From SXRF01 sp039808985 (lineage in GTDB: Bacteria > Pseudomonadota > Alphaproteobacteria > Rickettsiales > SXRF01), in the NCBI GenBank assembly GCA_039808985.1, contig JBDHUC010000003.1, positions 30,871 through 94,870 on the forward strand: a DNA stretch of 64,000 nucleotides, read 5' to 3'. Position 1 is the first letter of the stretch. The number at the start of each line of letters is the position of its first letter. Made by a program: the position numbers and the translations under genes. Below the pieces are notes generated by a model that saw only the letters and a list, made by a program, of their open reading frames with translations, did no database searches and was not told the DNA's origin. Shown piece by piece: positions 46,495 through 54,494 of this stretch.

Positions 46495-47157
46495 ATGGCT
46501 GGCGGCGGAAATGGAAAAGAACAAAATTACTGGCCAGGGTTCGTGGATGTACTAAGCAATGTGGTGCTGACACTGGTATTCGTTCTGGTAGTATTCGTTA
46601 TGGCACTGGCCCTTTCGGCAAATAAGGTTGAAAAGAGGATGCAGGAAATACTTAAGGAAAAAGCGGCATCGGAGAGCACCAGCAAGCCGCAGGAAACGCA
46701 GGCGGCGGTAGAGATAAAGCATAATGAATCAGGAGCAGCCAGGAAAAACGATACTGTAACCAGCAGCGGCAGCGTAGAAATCGAAAACAATGATACAACC
46801 CAGCAAAGCGGCACAAAAACTATTGACGCACCTGTTGATATACGTGAGTCATCGGGGAAGATAGTTCTGTATTATCCTCTATCTGGAGTAGCCTTGAGCG
46901 ACAAAACGGCTGAAAAGCTCCAGAAAGCTTTACTTTATAACAAGGAAAATCTCAGTAAATACAAGATTATCCTGAACTCCTATCTTGGCCAGGAACAATA
47001 CAGCGTTGCCAACCGACTGGCATATTACAGGGTACTGTATATTCGTAAATTCCTTATAGATAATGGGATTGCCGATAACCAATCAATAACCAGCAAGATA
47101 TTACAACCAGAAAAACCCGATGTCGGGCATGTAGAAATTATTTTGGAAAAAAATTAG
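46495..47157 (+). CDS. MotB/ExbD-like protein with degenerate OmpA-like domain
   Basis: The 220-residue protein has a short cytoplasmic N-terminus, then one TM helix (about 16-40) led by WPGFVDVLSNVVLTLVFVLV. Asp18 is placed as the proton-carrying aspartate of MotB/ExbD/TolR proteins. A charged linker (45-115) follows, then a domain (about 120-220) whose SVANRLAYYRVLYIRKFLID resembles the R-x-x-x-V-x-x-Y-L helix of OmpA-like peptidoglycan-binding domains. It starts 1 base after the TolC stop and ends 1 base before HlyD. Pairing with the MotA-like protein two genes downstream suggests a membrane motor or proton channel linked to secretion. Confidence 0.75.
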   Translation: MAGGGNGKEQNYWPGFVDVLSNVVLTLVFVLVVFVMALALSANKVEKRMQEILKEKAASESTSKPQETQAAVEIKHNESGAARKNDTVTSSGSVEIENNDTTQQSGTKTIDAPVDIRESSGKIVLYYPLSGVALSDKTAEKLQKALLYNKENLSKYKIILNSYLGQEQYSVANRLAYYRVLYIRKFLIDNGIADNQSITSKILQPEKPDVGHVEIILEKN

Positions 47158-47158
47158 C

Positions 47159-48478
47159 ATGCCACCTAAATTGCCTAAAATACCCGCGCACGGAATAAAC
47201 CTGATAAAGGACTTAAAGATGCGCCGCAGGATGGAAGGGCTGCGCCTGTATCTGGGTATTATTGCTTCCTGTACCGTTCTTATAATTATATGGGCGTCAT
47301 TTGCACAGGTGGATAAAGTGGTAAGAGTTAGTGGCAAAATAATCCCATCAGGGCGCGGCCAGGAAATACAGCATTTGGAAGGCGGGATAGTTGCATCAAT
47401 ACAAACTACCGAAGGAGCTGCGGTTAAGAAAGGCGACCTGCTGCTTACAATTGATGATGTTACAGCCGGTGCCAACCTTGACGAAACAAAAGTAAAGCTT
47501 AACGCCCAGCGTGCGAAGGCCATAAGGCTGGACGGAGAAGTAAAAGGAAAAGACAAGCTGGATTTTCCGGATGATTTAAGCAATACAACTGCGGCAAAGG
47601 CCGAGCAAAGCCTGTTTTTATCACGCCGTGAAAAACTACGCCAGGAAATGCTTATCCATGAAAGCACTTTAAACCAGCAAGCCGCCAGGCTGAATGAAAT
47701 AAAGACCCGGCGCAGCAAGCTTGCAGAAGAACTCAATACCGCCAACAACCGTGCAAAGCTGGTAGAGGAAATGGCGGCGCGAGGCTCGGCATCAAAGCTT
47801 GAAGTCCTTGATTCGCAGGAACGGAAGAAGCGGCTGGACACAGAGCTGAGCGATACGGCAACCAGCATACCAACATTAGAAGCAGCAATCGGCGAAGAAA
47901 AAGCCCGTACCAAAGCTTTGCAGACTGATTTTATAAACAGCGCCCAGGGCGACCTTGTTGCAGCAATCGCCGAGAAAGAACGGCTGGAAAAAGTACTTCT
48001 TGGTGACTCCGACCGTTATAAGCGTACCGAAATACGCGCCCCTATGGATGGGATTATAAACCGCATAAGCGTTAATACTATTGGTGGGGTCATAAAACCC
48101 GGCGACAAACTTATTGAGCTGATACCTTATACCAACGAAGTGCTTATAGAGGCACGTGCCAGACCACAGGATCGCGGCTATTTGAAGCCAGGGCTTGACG
48201 CAACTGTGCGTATTTCCGCCTATGATGTTGGTGAACTCGGGGTTTTAAAAAGCAAGGTTGTTGAAGTAAGCGCCGACACCATGGTTGACCAGCGTGGCGA
48301 AGCCTATTACCGGGTTAACCTCCTGGTAAGCGCCATACCCGAAAGCTACAAAAACCATATGATGGTTCCTGGAATGACCGCAACTGCCGATGTAGTTACC
48401 GGTAACAGGACCGTTATGGGACTTATACTCTCGCCTATACGCAAATTCACTTATAATATTTTCAGGGACTCAATATGA
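47159..48478 (+). CDS. HlyD-family membrane fusion protein of the type I secretion system
   Basis: The 439-residue periplasmic adaptor has a TM at about 31-51, the lipoyl-like half motif VVRVSGKIIPSGRGQEIQHL then EGGIVASIQTTEGAAVKKGD, a long alpha-helical hairpin (about 115-285) and the second lipoyl half with RTEIRAPMDGIINRISVNTI and GGVIKPGDKLIELIPY. The C-terminal GLIVVTGN-type ending appears as MVPGMTATADVVTGNRTVMG. This is the PrsE/LapC/HlyD class that bridges the ABC exporter and TolC. The stop overlaps the start of the MotA-like gene (ATGA). Confidence 0.94.
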   Translation: MPPKLPKIPAHGINLIKDLKMRRRMEGLRLYLGIIASCTVLIIIWASFAQVDKVVRVSGKIIPSGRGQEIQHLEGGIVASIQTTEGAAVKKGDLLLTIDDVTAGANLDETKVKLNAQRAKAIRLDGEVKGKDKLDFPDDLSNTTAAKAEQSLFLSRREKLRQEMLIHESTLNQQAARLNEIKTRRSKLAEELNTANNRAKLVEEMAARGSASKLEVLDSQERKKRLDTELSDTATSIPTLEAAIGEEKARTKALQTDFINSAQGDLVAAIAEKERLEKVLLGDSDRYKRTEIRAPMDGIINRISVNTIGGVIKPGDKLIELIPYTNEVLIEARARPQDRGYLKPGLDATVRISAYDVGELGVLKSKVVEVSADTMVDQRGEAYYRVNLLVSAIPESYKNHMMVPGMTATADVVTGNRTVMGLILSPIRKFTYNIFRDSI

Positions 48479-50268
48479 TCATAATATCACCGATATTGCA
48501 AAACATGCGGAAACGTAACCCTATAGCTTACCGCGATAATGTAATAATAATAAAGATAATGTCGCCTCTTGTCCTGGTTGTATTGCTGGGGCTTTATTTT
48601 AATGAGTTCGTATGGCGCGCCATCGAAGCCGACTTTGCCATAAGTGGCGCAATCTTATCCAGTACAATCTATGGAACGTTTATAATCCTGCAGAGGCTAC
48701 GTAATGCACAACAGGATTTTCGTATTATAGAACGCTTCGGGCAGGAAGCCCATTCCGGGGTTCCGATGAAGGAATTGCTTGATGAGCCATGGATACGTGA
48801 CCGTTATGTACGCCATTACCTGAAGCATATCGCAGAAACAGGCGGGACACTCAGCTCGCAGCTTGACCAGAACGCAATAGAAAGCGAGCTGCATGCATTG
48901 CAGGCAGATTACGACAGCAAGCTTGAATTCCCGCAATTCCTTGTTGGTTTCATGATTGCTATGGGGTTGCTTGGAACATTCATCGGACTGCTTGAAACGC
49001 TTACCGGTATTTCTGCAATGCTTGGCTCAATGGGCTCAGGAACAGCAAGCGCCGAAGAGCAGTTCAAGGGGCTGGTAAGCGAGTTGCGCAAACCTCTTGC
49101 GGGTATGGGTATCGCGTTTTCAGCATCCATGTTCGGCCTGATTGCAAGCCTCATGCTTTCTATAATGATGACCAACCTGCGGCATTTTATAAGCCGTGTT
49201 GTCATGTGCGCCCGCAACGTAATGCACGACCTCACAGAAATAACCCGTAAATCACAGCCTAACCAGCATAGCCATGGCACGGGTGAAACAGACGGCAGAG
49301 ATAGGGCCGGTAGGAATAGTGATGATGCAGGGTTCGGCCTTTCAACCCGCAATAGCGGGAACATACTGCTTGCCAGCCGCATGGACCAGCTCCTGAAAAA
49401 ACTGGAAATAGTTATAAAATCATTCGAAAACAGTATAGCCGGAACTGCAAAGACAAACGAACTTCTGGGATTTGGCCCACGTATGAAGGAAACCGCCGAG
49501 AATACGCTCGAGGAAATACGCTCGTTATCCTCATCAAACCTTGAACAGCAAAGGATAATGCAGCAGATAGCCGACTCGCAGTCACTGCTGGTAAATGCAA
49601 TTAATTCCATTTCCGACACCCAAAGACGTTCACAAACTGAATTATCTAGCATTTTCAGGGTAGTTGGTGAAAAACTAGGCTCAATCGAGCAATCGACAAT
49701 CAGCAGCGGAAGGCATCTTTCAGAAATCAGGGAAGGTGTTAACAATATGGAGGTATTGCAATCACCATTTAAGGCCATGATGGCTGATATTGACCGGCAA
49801 AGCACCCTTTTTGAAGAGCTTGTTGTCGAGGAACGGAGCATAAAAGACCTTATGGTTCTGGTGCTTGACACGCACCGCCGTTCGCAAACCGAGGTTATAA
49901 ACTCGCTAAGGATTGTAGTAGAACGTGCGCATTCCATAGAAAAGACCAATATCGGAACAGGCCGTCATTTATTTGAAATTAAGGAATTATTTACCAATTT
50001 CGGCGCATTATATGGTATGGTGGAAACTATGTCTTCAAACATAAACCACCACACTATATTATTTGAAGAAATGATTGCAGAGGCACGGAGAATAAAAGAC
50101 TCAACCGGGACAGCAAAAGAAGGAAACGCAGAAGTAGTTGATGGGGACATAGAGGAGATTGACCTGGATAAAATAGACCTTAGCAATATAGATCTGAGCG
50201 AGATAGACCCTGATAATATAGATATAAACCAATTGATAAAACGCAGCAGGACAGATGATGAAAAATAA
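48475..50268 (+). CDS. MotA/ExbB-like proton channel protein with long repeat-bearing cytoplasmic tail
   Basis: The 597-residue protein has TM segments at about 25-43 and 45-67. A pair at about 155-178 and 208-233 carries the family core IAMGLLGTFIGLLETLTGIS and LAGMGIAFSASMFGLIASLM. The C-terminal 350 residues are cytoplasmic, charged and coiled-coil-like. They contain a tandem duplication of 84 residues, starting at D381 (DTQRRSQTELSSIFRVVGEK) and D465 (DTHRRSQTEVINSLRIVVER), both running through GRHL-EI and LFEE to RSIKD/RRIKD. The end has five-residue repeats IDLDK-IDLSN-IDLSE-IDPDN-IDINQ. The MotA core plus a long tail recalls ZorA of Zorya, but the context is a type I secretion operon. 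It should pair with the MotB-like protein. Confidence 0.8.
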   Translation: MIIISPILQNMRKRNPIAYRDNVIIIKIMSPLVLVVLLGLYFNEFVWRAIEADFAISGAILSSTIYGTFIILQRLRNAQQDFRIIERFGQEAHSGVPMKELLDEPWIRDRYVRHYLKHIAETGGTLSSQLDQNAIESELHALQADYDSKLEFPQFLVGFMIAMGLLGTFIGLLETLTGISAMLGSMGSGTASAEEQFKGLVSELRKPLAGMGIAFSASMFGLIASLMLSIMMTNLRHFISRVVMCARNVMHDLTEITRKSQPNQHSHGTGETDGRDRAGRNSDDAGFGLSTRNSGNILLASRMDQLLKKLEIVIKSFENSIAGTAKTNELLGFGPRMKETAENTLEEIRSLSSSNLEQQRIMQQIADSQSLLVNAINSISDTQRRSQTELSSIFRVVGEKLGSIEQSTISSGRHLSEIREGVNNMEVLQSPFKAMMADIDRQSTLFEELVVEERSIKDLMVLVLDTHRRSQTEVINSLRIVVERAHSIEKTNIGTGRHLFEIKELFTNFGALYGMVETMSSNINHHTILFEEMIAEARRIKDSTGTAKEGNAEVVDGDIEEIDLDKIDLSNIDLSEIDPDNIDINQLIKRSRTDDEK

Positions 50269-50298
50269 ATCGCTGAAATTGGCTTAGGGCAGTAAAAA

Positions 50299-53200
50299 AT
50301 GGCGCGTAATATGATAGTACAGCAAAATGAGGCAGGCGTATATGAGCTAGCTGGTATTACACGCGCTGAAATTACCAAGGTTGATGTTGTCGATATTGAT
50401 ATAATCATCCTTACCAAAAACGGCGATCAGATTGTGCTCCCCGATGCAGGTATAGCGTCAATGGGAGAAGTCCCGCCCAAGGTAGCCTTTAAGGACCAGA
50501 CCATATCGGTCGATGCGTTATTCGCAAGTGTCGGGGCAACCCTGCATAGTGTTGACAGCTCAACTATAATCACCAGTGCCGACCCGGAAGCAAGCAAAGG
50601 CACCATCAGCGAAAAGGAGATGAAGGCTGCCGTTGAAAAAGCCGTTAAGGAGGCTGTAAAAGAAGCTAAGGCTGAAGCCGAGCATAAGCAGCAGGAGCAA
50701 CAGCAACACCAGCAACAGCAGACCGCCTCCCTTACAACAAACACCGAAAGCTCGGTGGAAAATATGGTGGAAAAGGCGCAGAAGATAATTGATAACCTGC
50801 ATTCGCATGATTACAGCTACGTCCCGCCGCATGAATTCGTCCCGCCTCCGGCAGCGGCAGCTTCGCCCCCCGGCGTCCCTGCCCCGATCAGCCTGACACC
50901 GGTTACAACCCTGTTTATGGGAAACGTGGTCAGCACTACTTATGATACGACGACATCACCGGGAACAACGATAATTTATGGCGGCGGCGGGGCTGTTGGG
51001 TCGGATTCTTCCGCGCAGATCGGGCCACGAAATGCCTTGCAATTCTCAGCAGCGACCATTGCCGGAACTTCCGGCAATGACCTGATATATGCCGAAGGCC
51101 CGGCTTTGGGAAACTCCAACCCCGCTGTCAGCACTTCCAATTACGCCAAGGAATTCATATTGAATGTTGCCGGGTATTTCATAACCCTCAATGACATAGC
51201 GTTCTCCGGTGTCCCTGCAGGGGTTACGATAGTTGGTGCAACCAATCATGGCGGCGGCAACTGGACATTATCCGCTGATTATGTAAAGCACGCCCAATCA
51301 TTTACAATGGTCTATGATTCAGCGGGAAGCGGCAGCTTCGATATAACAGTTGACGTTACCGGGCAAACCACTCGTGGCTCAGCCTTCCATAGCGAGCAGA
51401 ACTTCCGCTTTCAATATATGGATGTAACCAATGTGAGCCAGGTTACAGATCAGACCCTAATATATGAGGACCATGGCCACCTGCAGGAAATATATATACT
51501 TCCGACTATGGACCAGCCAAACATAATAACACTGGACAGCGGAACAGACACGGTTTATGGGGGCCGTGGAAGCGACACCATAACCGGAACAACCGGGGAT
51601 AAAACCGTTTATGCCCGTGAAGGCGATGACAGCGTTGCGCTGGGCAATGGTAATAACAATATTGACCTTGGAAGCGGGAATAATACGGCAACCACAGGCT
51701 CAGGCAATGATACAATAACGGCCAGTGATGGCGATAATACAGTTGATGCCGGGAGTGGGACCAACCACTTAACCTTCGGCAATGGCAACAACCATCTGGC
51801 CACCGGCAACGGTGATGATACCATTACTACCGGAAATGGCAACAGCTCTATCACTGCTGGCGATGGCAATAACACTATAAATGGCGGCACAGGGTATTTC
51901 ACAATCACCAGCGGCTCTGGGAATGACAGCGTTACATTAGTTTCAGGTGGTGGAACTATAAATGCTGGCGATGGAACCAACAACCTGCATTTTGGGGATG
52001 GCAACTATACCATTACCAGCGGCAGCGGCGCTGATACCATAGTCGCAGGCAACGGAGATAATACTATAAATGCAGGGGCTGGAAACAACTCGGTAACGGT
52101 TGGAAACGGGACCAACAGCATTATGGCAGCAGGCGGCAATGATACGCTGGTTGGCGGAGGCGGCAACGATACTTTCCACCCCGGACTTGGGGCAAACTCC
52201 ATAACCGGGGGCGGAGGCAGCAATGCGTTGGATTACAGCGATATAACAACTACTGGCATTACTGCTTCACTACTTGCCGGAACTGTAACCGGAACCGGGC
52301 TTAATGATACATTTACCGGGATAACCCATCTGATAGCAACCGGACAGAATGACAGCATCACCGGAAGCACGGCCTCTGAAATAATTGAAGGCGGAGCCGG
52401 AAACGACACTATAACCGGAGGCGGTGGAAACGACATAATCTATGGCAATAATGGCAACGACACGCTGACCGGCGGAACAGGAAATGATTATATTTACGGC
52501 GGCGCTGGAAATAATACCATAAGCGGCGGCGCAAGCGGCAGCGATTTTCTTTATGGCGGAACCGGCAATGACAGCTTCATAGCGCCACATGCCGGAACAT
52601 ATTACGCAGGAACAGAGGCTACGACGCTCGCGGTTGGCGAGGTTAATTCCATAGATTATTCTGCTGATTCAGCAGCCCTTACCATAAACCTGCAAACCGG
52701 GGCAGGTGTTGGCGGAACGGCTGAAGGTTCGGCTTATGCTTTCACTGCTTTACTTGGATATAACAGCATTAATTCAATTACCGGCGGCAGCAACAACGAC
52801 ACGATAACCGGCTCCAACTCAGATGATACAATAAATGGTGGTTTAGGGCTGGTGGACAGGCTTAGCGGTGGGCTGGGTAATAATACCCTTATCGGCGGCG
52901 GCGGCGCCAATGATTATTACACCATGGGCAGGGGTAATGACACTATTGTTGGCTCTGTCAGCACGTATGACCTGGTTTTTTATGATACGTCCACTGCCGG
53001 GATAGTTGTAAATATGACCAATGCCACCCAGAGCTATGTAAATAGCTTAGGGGCGACAAGGACTGTTGCTGCATTCAGCGGCGATAATTTCGGCGTATCC
53101 GCAGCCGATGCCACCAGCTATTCCAATGGCGACCATTATACCGTTCTTTCCGGAACAAGCACCAGCATAAACGATCTACGCGGCTCAGGTTTCGCCGACC

Positions 53201-54489
53201 TGATTTTTACCGGCTCCGATGACATGAATTATTATGCAATGGGCGGCAACGACATATTATACGCCAGCACAGGCTCTATAACCTACTTCAGCTATTCACA
53301 GAATGATTCTTTCTTCGGCGGAAGCGGCAACGACACTTACTCTTTCAGCTTTGGCACTGACGTTGCCGATGGTGGGACAGGATTTAATACCTTAAGGACC
53401 AGCAATATTTTCGGCAGCCTTTATAATATGGTAGCGTATCTGGACGCTAATGCCGACACTAATTCCAACGGCATTGCCGATTATATCGATCGCGGTGTAA
53501 CTTCGCTGGTATCGGGCGGGGTAAGCTATACCGGATTCGAATATGGCTGGGCAAATGCTACGTCATGGTCAAATGCGACACTTATCAAAAATTTCGATAA
53601 TATGTCAGGCAGCGTTTCCAATGATTACCTGGTTGGAAATAATAATGCCAATGAGATAAATGCCCTTGCCGGGAACAATACGATTTTTGCACTAGGCGGA
53701 AATGATATAATAACCGCTATTGACGGCTCCAATAATATTGACGGAGGTGGTGGTAGCGATATTGTGAACTTCCAATATAACGCAACCGCAAACAGCGGTT
53801 CCCTTTCTACACTAAGCCCGAATTATACTTATGGTGTCCAGGTGTTCCTTTCTGACGGAACATTCCTTGCTGCTTCAGACAAGGACAGCTATTGGGGCGC
53901 AGGTTTTGGACTTTACCAGTCGCGTACCGGGACTAGCTCCGCCTATTCCTACAGCCAGATAACCAATGTCGAAAATATTAACGGCAGTGATTATAATGAT
54001 GTGTTATACGGCAACAGCAGCGCCAATACGATTTACGGCAATACGGGCGATGACGTAATAGCGGGAATGGGTGGCGCTGATTCGCTTTATGGCGGCACCG
54101 GTAACGATACTTTCCGCGTTTCCGCCAGCGACCTTGCCAGCGTTGTTGTTTTTGATGGTGGAGCTGCAACAGACACTGTATTTTCTCCAGGCTGGAGTTT
54201 CTCGGCAGGTGGAATAACCAACAGTGCATTCGTTTCCATTGAAACAGTCGATGTGCGCAATTCTGCAGCAGGCGGCAGTTATGGGTTAAATGCCACCGAC
54301 ATCCAGTCATTTGCCGATAACGGGAATTCATCTACGGTATCTCTCAAGCTTGATAGTGGTGACACCTTCACTCCCAGTGGTTTTTTTACCACTTCCGGCT
54401 CTGGTTCGGACTTCACCTACCGCTATTATTCCGATGCCGGGCATACCACCCAGATCGCACTGCTTAATGTGCATTACGGGCCGGGTTGA
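50299..54489 (+). CDS. large RTX-type secreted protein (adhesin or toxin)
   Basis: The 1396-residue protein has no Sec signal. The N-terminus (1-95, with VDIDIIILTKNGDQIVLPDA and VAFKDQTISVDALFASVGAT) resembles the prefix of type I-secreted adhesins. A lysine/glutamine-rich coil (110-160) and a proline stretch follow. RTX calcium-binding nonapeptides are dense at about 410-670 and 690-755 (GGGNDIIYGNNGNDTLTGG; GTGNDYIYGGAGNNTISGG). Sparser arrays lie at about 830-870, 1110-1150 and 1235-1270. The extreme C-terminus (SGSDFTYRYYSDAGHTTQIA then LLNVHYGPG) is the presumed secretion signal. It lies between the MotA-like gene and the ABC exporter, so it is the substrate. Adhesin is favoured over toxin because no catalytic domain was recognised. 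Confidence 0.9.
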   Translation: MARNMIVQQNEAGVYELAGITRAEITKVDVVDIDIIILTKNGDQIVLPDAGIASMGEVPPKVAFKDQTISVDALFASVGATLHSVDSSTIITSADPEASKGTISEKEMKAAVEKAVKEAVKEAKAEAEHKQQEQQQHQQQQTASLTTNTESSVENMVEKAQKIIDNLHSHDYSYVPPHEFVPPPAAAASPPGVPAPISLTPVTTLFMGNVVSTTYDTTTSPGTTIIYGGGGAVGSDSSAQIGPRNALQFSAATIAGTSGNDLIYAEGPALGNSNPAVSTSNYAKEFILNVAGYFITLNDIAFSGVPAGVTIVGATNHGGGNWTLSADYVKHAQSFTMVYDSAGSGSFDITVDVTGQTTRGSAFHSEQNFRFQYMDVTNVSQVTDQTLIYEDHGHLQEIYILPTMDQPNIITLDSGTDTVYGGRGSDTITGTTGDKTVYAREGDDSVALGNGNNNIDLGSGNNTATTGSGNDTITASDGDNTVDAGSGTNHLTFGNGNNHLATGNGDDTITTGNGNSSITAGDGNNTINGGTGYFTITSGSGNDSVTLVSGGGTINAGDGTNNLHFGDGNYTITSGSGADTIVAGNGDNTINAGAGNNSVTVGNGTNSIMAAGGNDTLVGGGGNDTFHPGLGANSITGGGGSNALDYSDITTTGITASLLAGTVTGTGLNDTFTGITHLIATGQNDSITGSTASEIIEGGAGNDTITGGGGNDIIYGNNGNDTLTGGTGNDYIYGGAGNNTISGGASGSDFLYGGTGNDSFIAPHAGTYYAGTEATTLAVGEVNSIDYSADSAALTINLQTGAGVGGTAEGSAYAFTALLGYNSINSITGGSNNDTITGSNSDDTINGGLGLVDRLSGGLGNNTLIGGGGANDYYTMGRGNDTIVGSVSTYDLVFYDTSTAGIVVNMTNATQSYVNSLGATRTVAAFSGDNFGVSAADATSYSNGDHYTVLSGTSTSINDLRGSGFADLIFTGSDDMNYYAMGGNDILYASTGSITYFSYSQNDSFFGGSGNDTYSFSFGTDVADGGTGFNTLRTSNIFGSLYNMVAYLDANADTNSNGIADYIDRGVTSLVSGGVSYTGFEYGWANATSWSNATLIKNFDNMSGSVSNDYLVGNNNANEINALAGNNTIFALGGNDIITAIDGSNNIDGGGGSDIVNFQYNATANSGSLSTLSPNYTYGVQVFLSDGTFLAASDKDSYWGAGFGLYQSRTGTSSAYSYSQITNVENINGSDYNDVLYGNSSANTIYGNTGDDVIAGMGGADSLYGGTGNDTFRVSASDLASVVVFDGGAATDTVFSPGWSFSAGGITNSAFVSIETVDVRNSAAGGSYGLNATDIQSFADNGNSSTVSLKLDSGDTFTPSGFFTTSGSGSDFTYRYYSDAGHTTQIALLNVHYGPG

Positions 54490-54494
54490 CAGCT

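Noticed and set aside
48909..49949. 346-codon minus-strand open frame opposite the MotA-like gene
   Set aside because: It is serine-rich with no domain, and it lies fully antisense to a gene with clear MotA motifs and start/stop coupling to its neighbours.
48475..50268. Zorya anti-phage system (ZorA/ZorB)
   Set aside because: The MotA-like protein with a long tail and the MotB-like protein recall ZorAB, but no ZorC/D/E genes are present and the pair is interleaved with type I secretion genes.
51540..52580. Periodic repeats that could suggest a CRISPR array or satellite DNA
   Set aside because: The periodicity is 27 bases or multiples within one open frame and encodes GGxGxDx-type RTX motifs. 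There are no identical direct repeats with unique spacers.
51506..52590. Several minus-strand open frames of 60-130 codons across the RTX repeats
   Set aside because: They mirror the repetitive codons of the RTX nonapeptides on the other strand, have low-complexity Pro/Ser/Leu/Val content, and lack starts with ribosome-binding sites.
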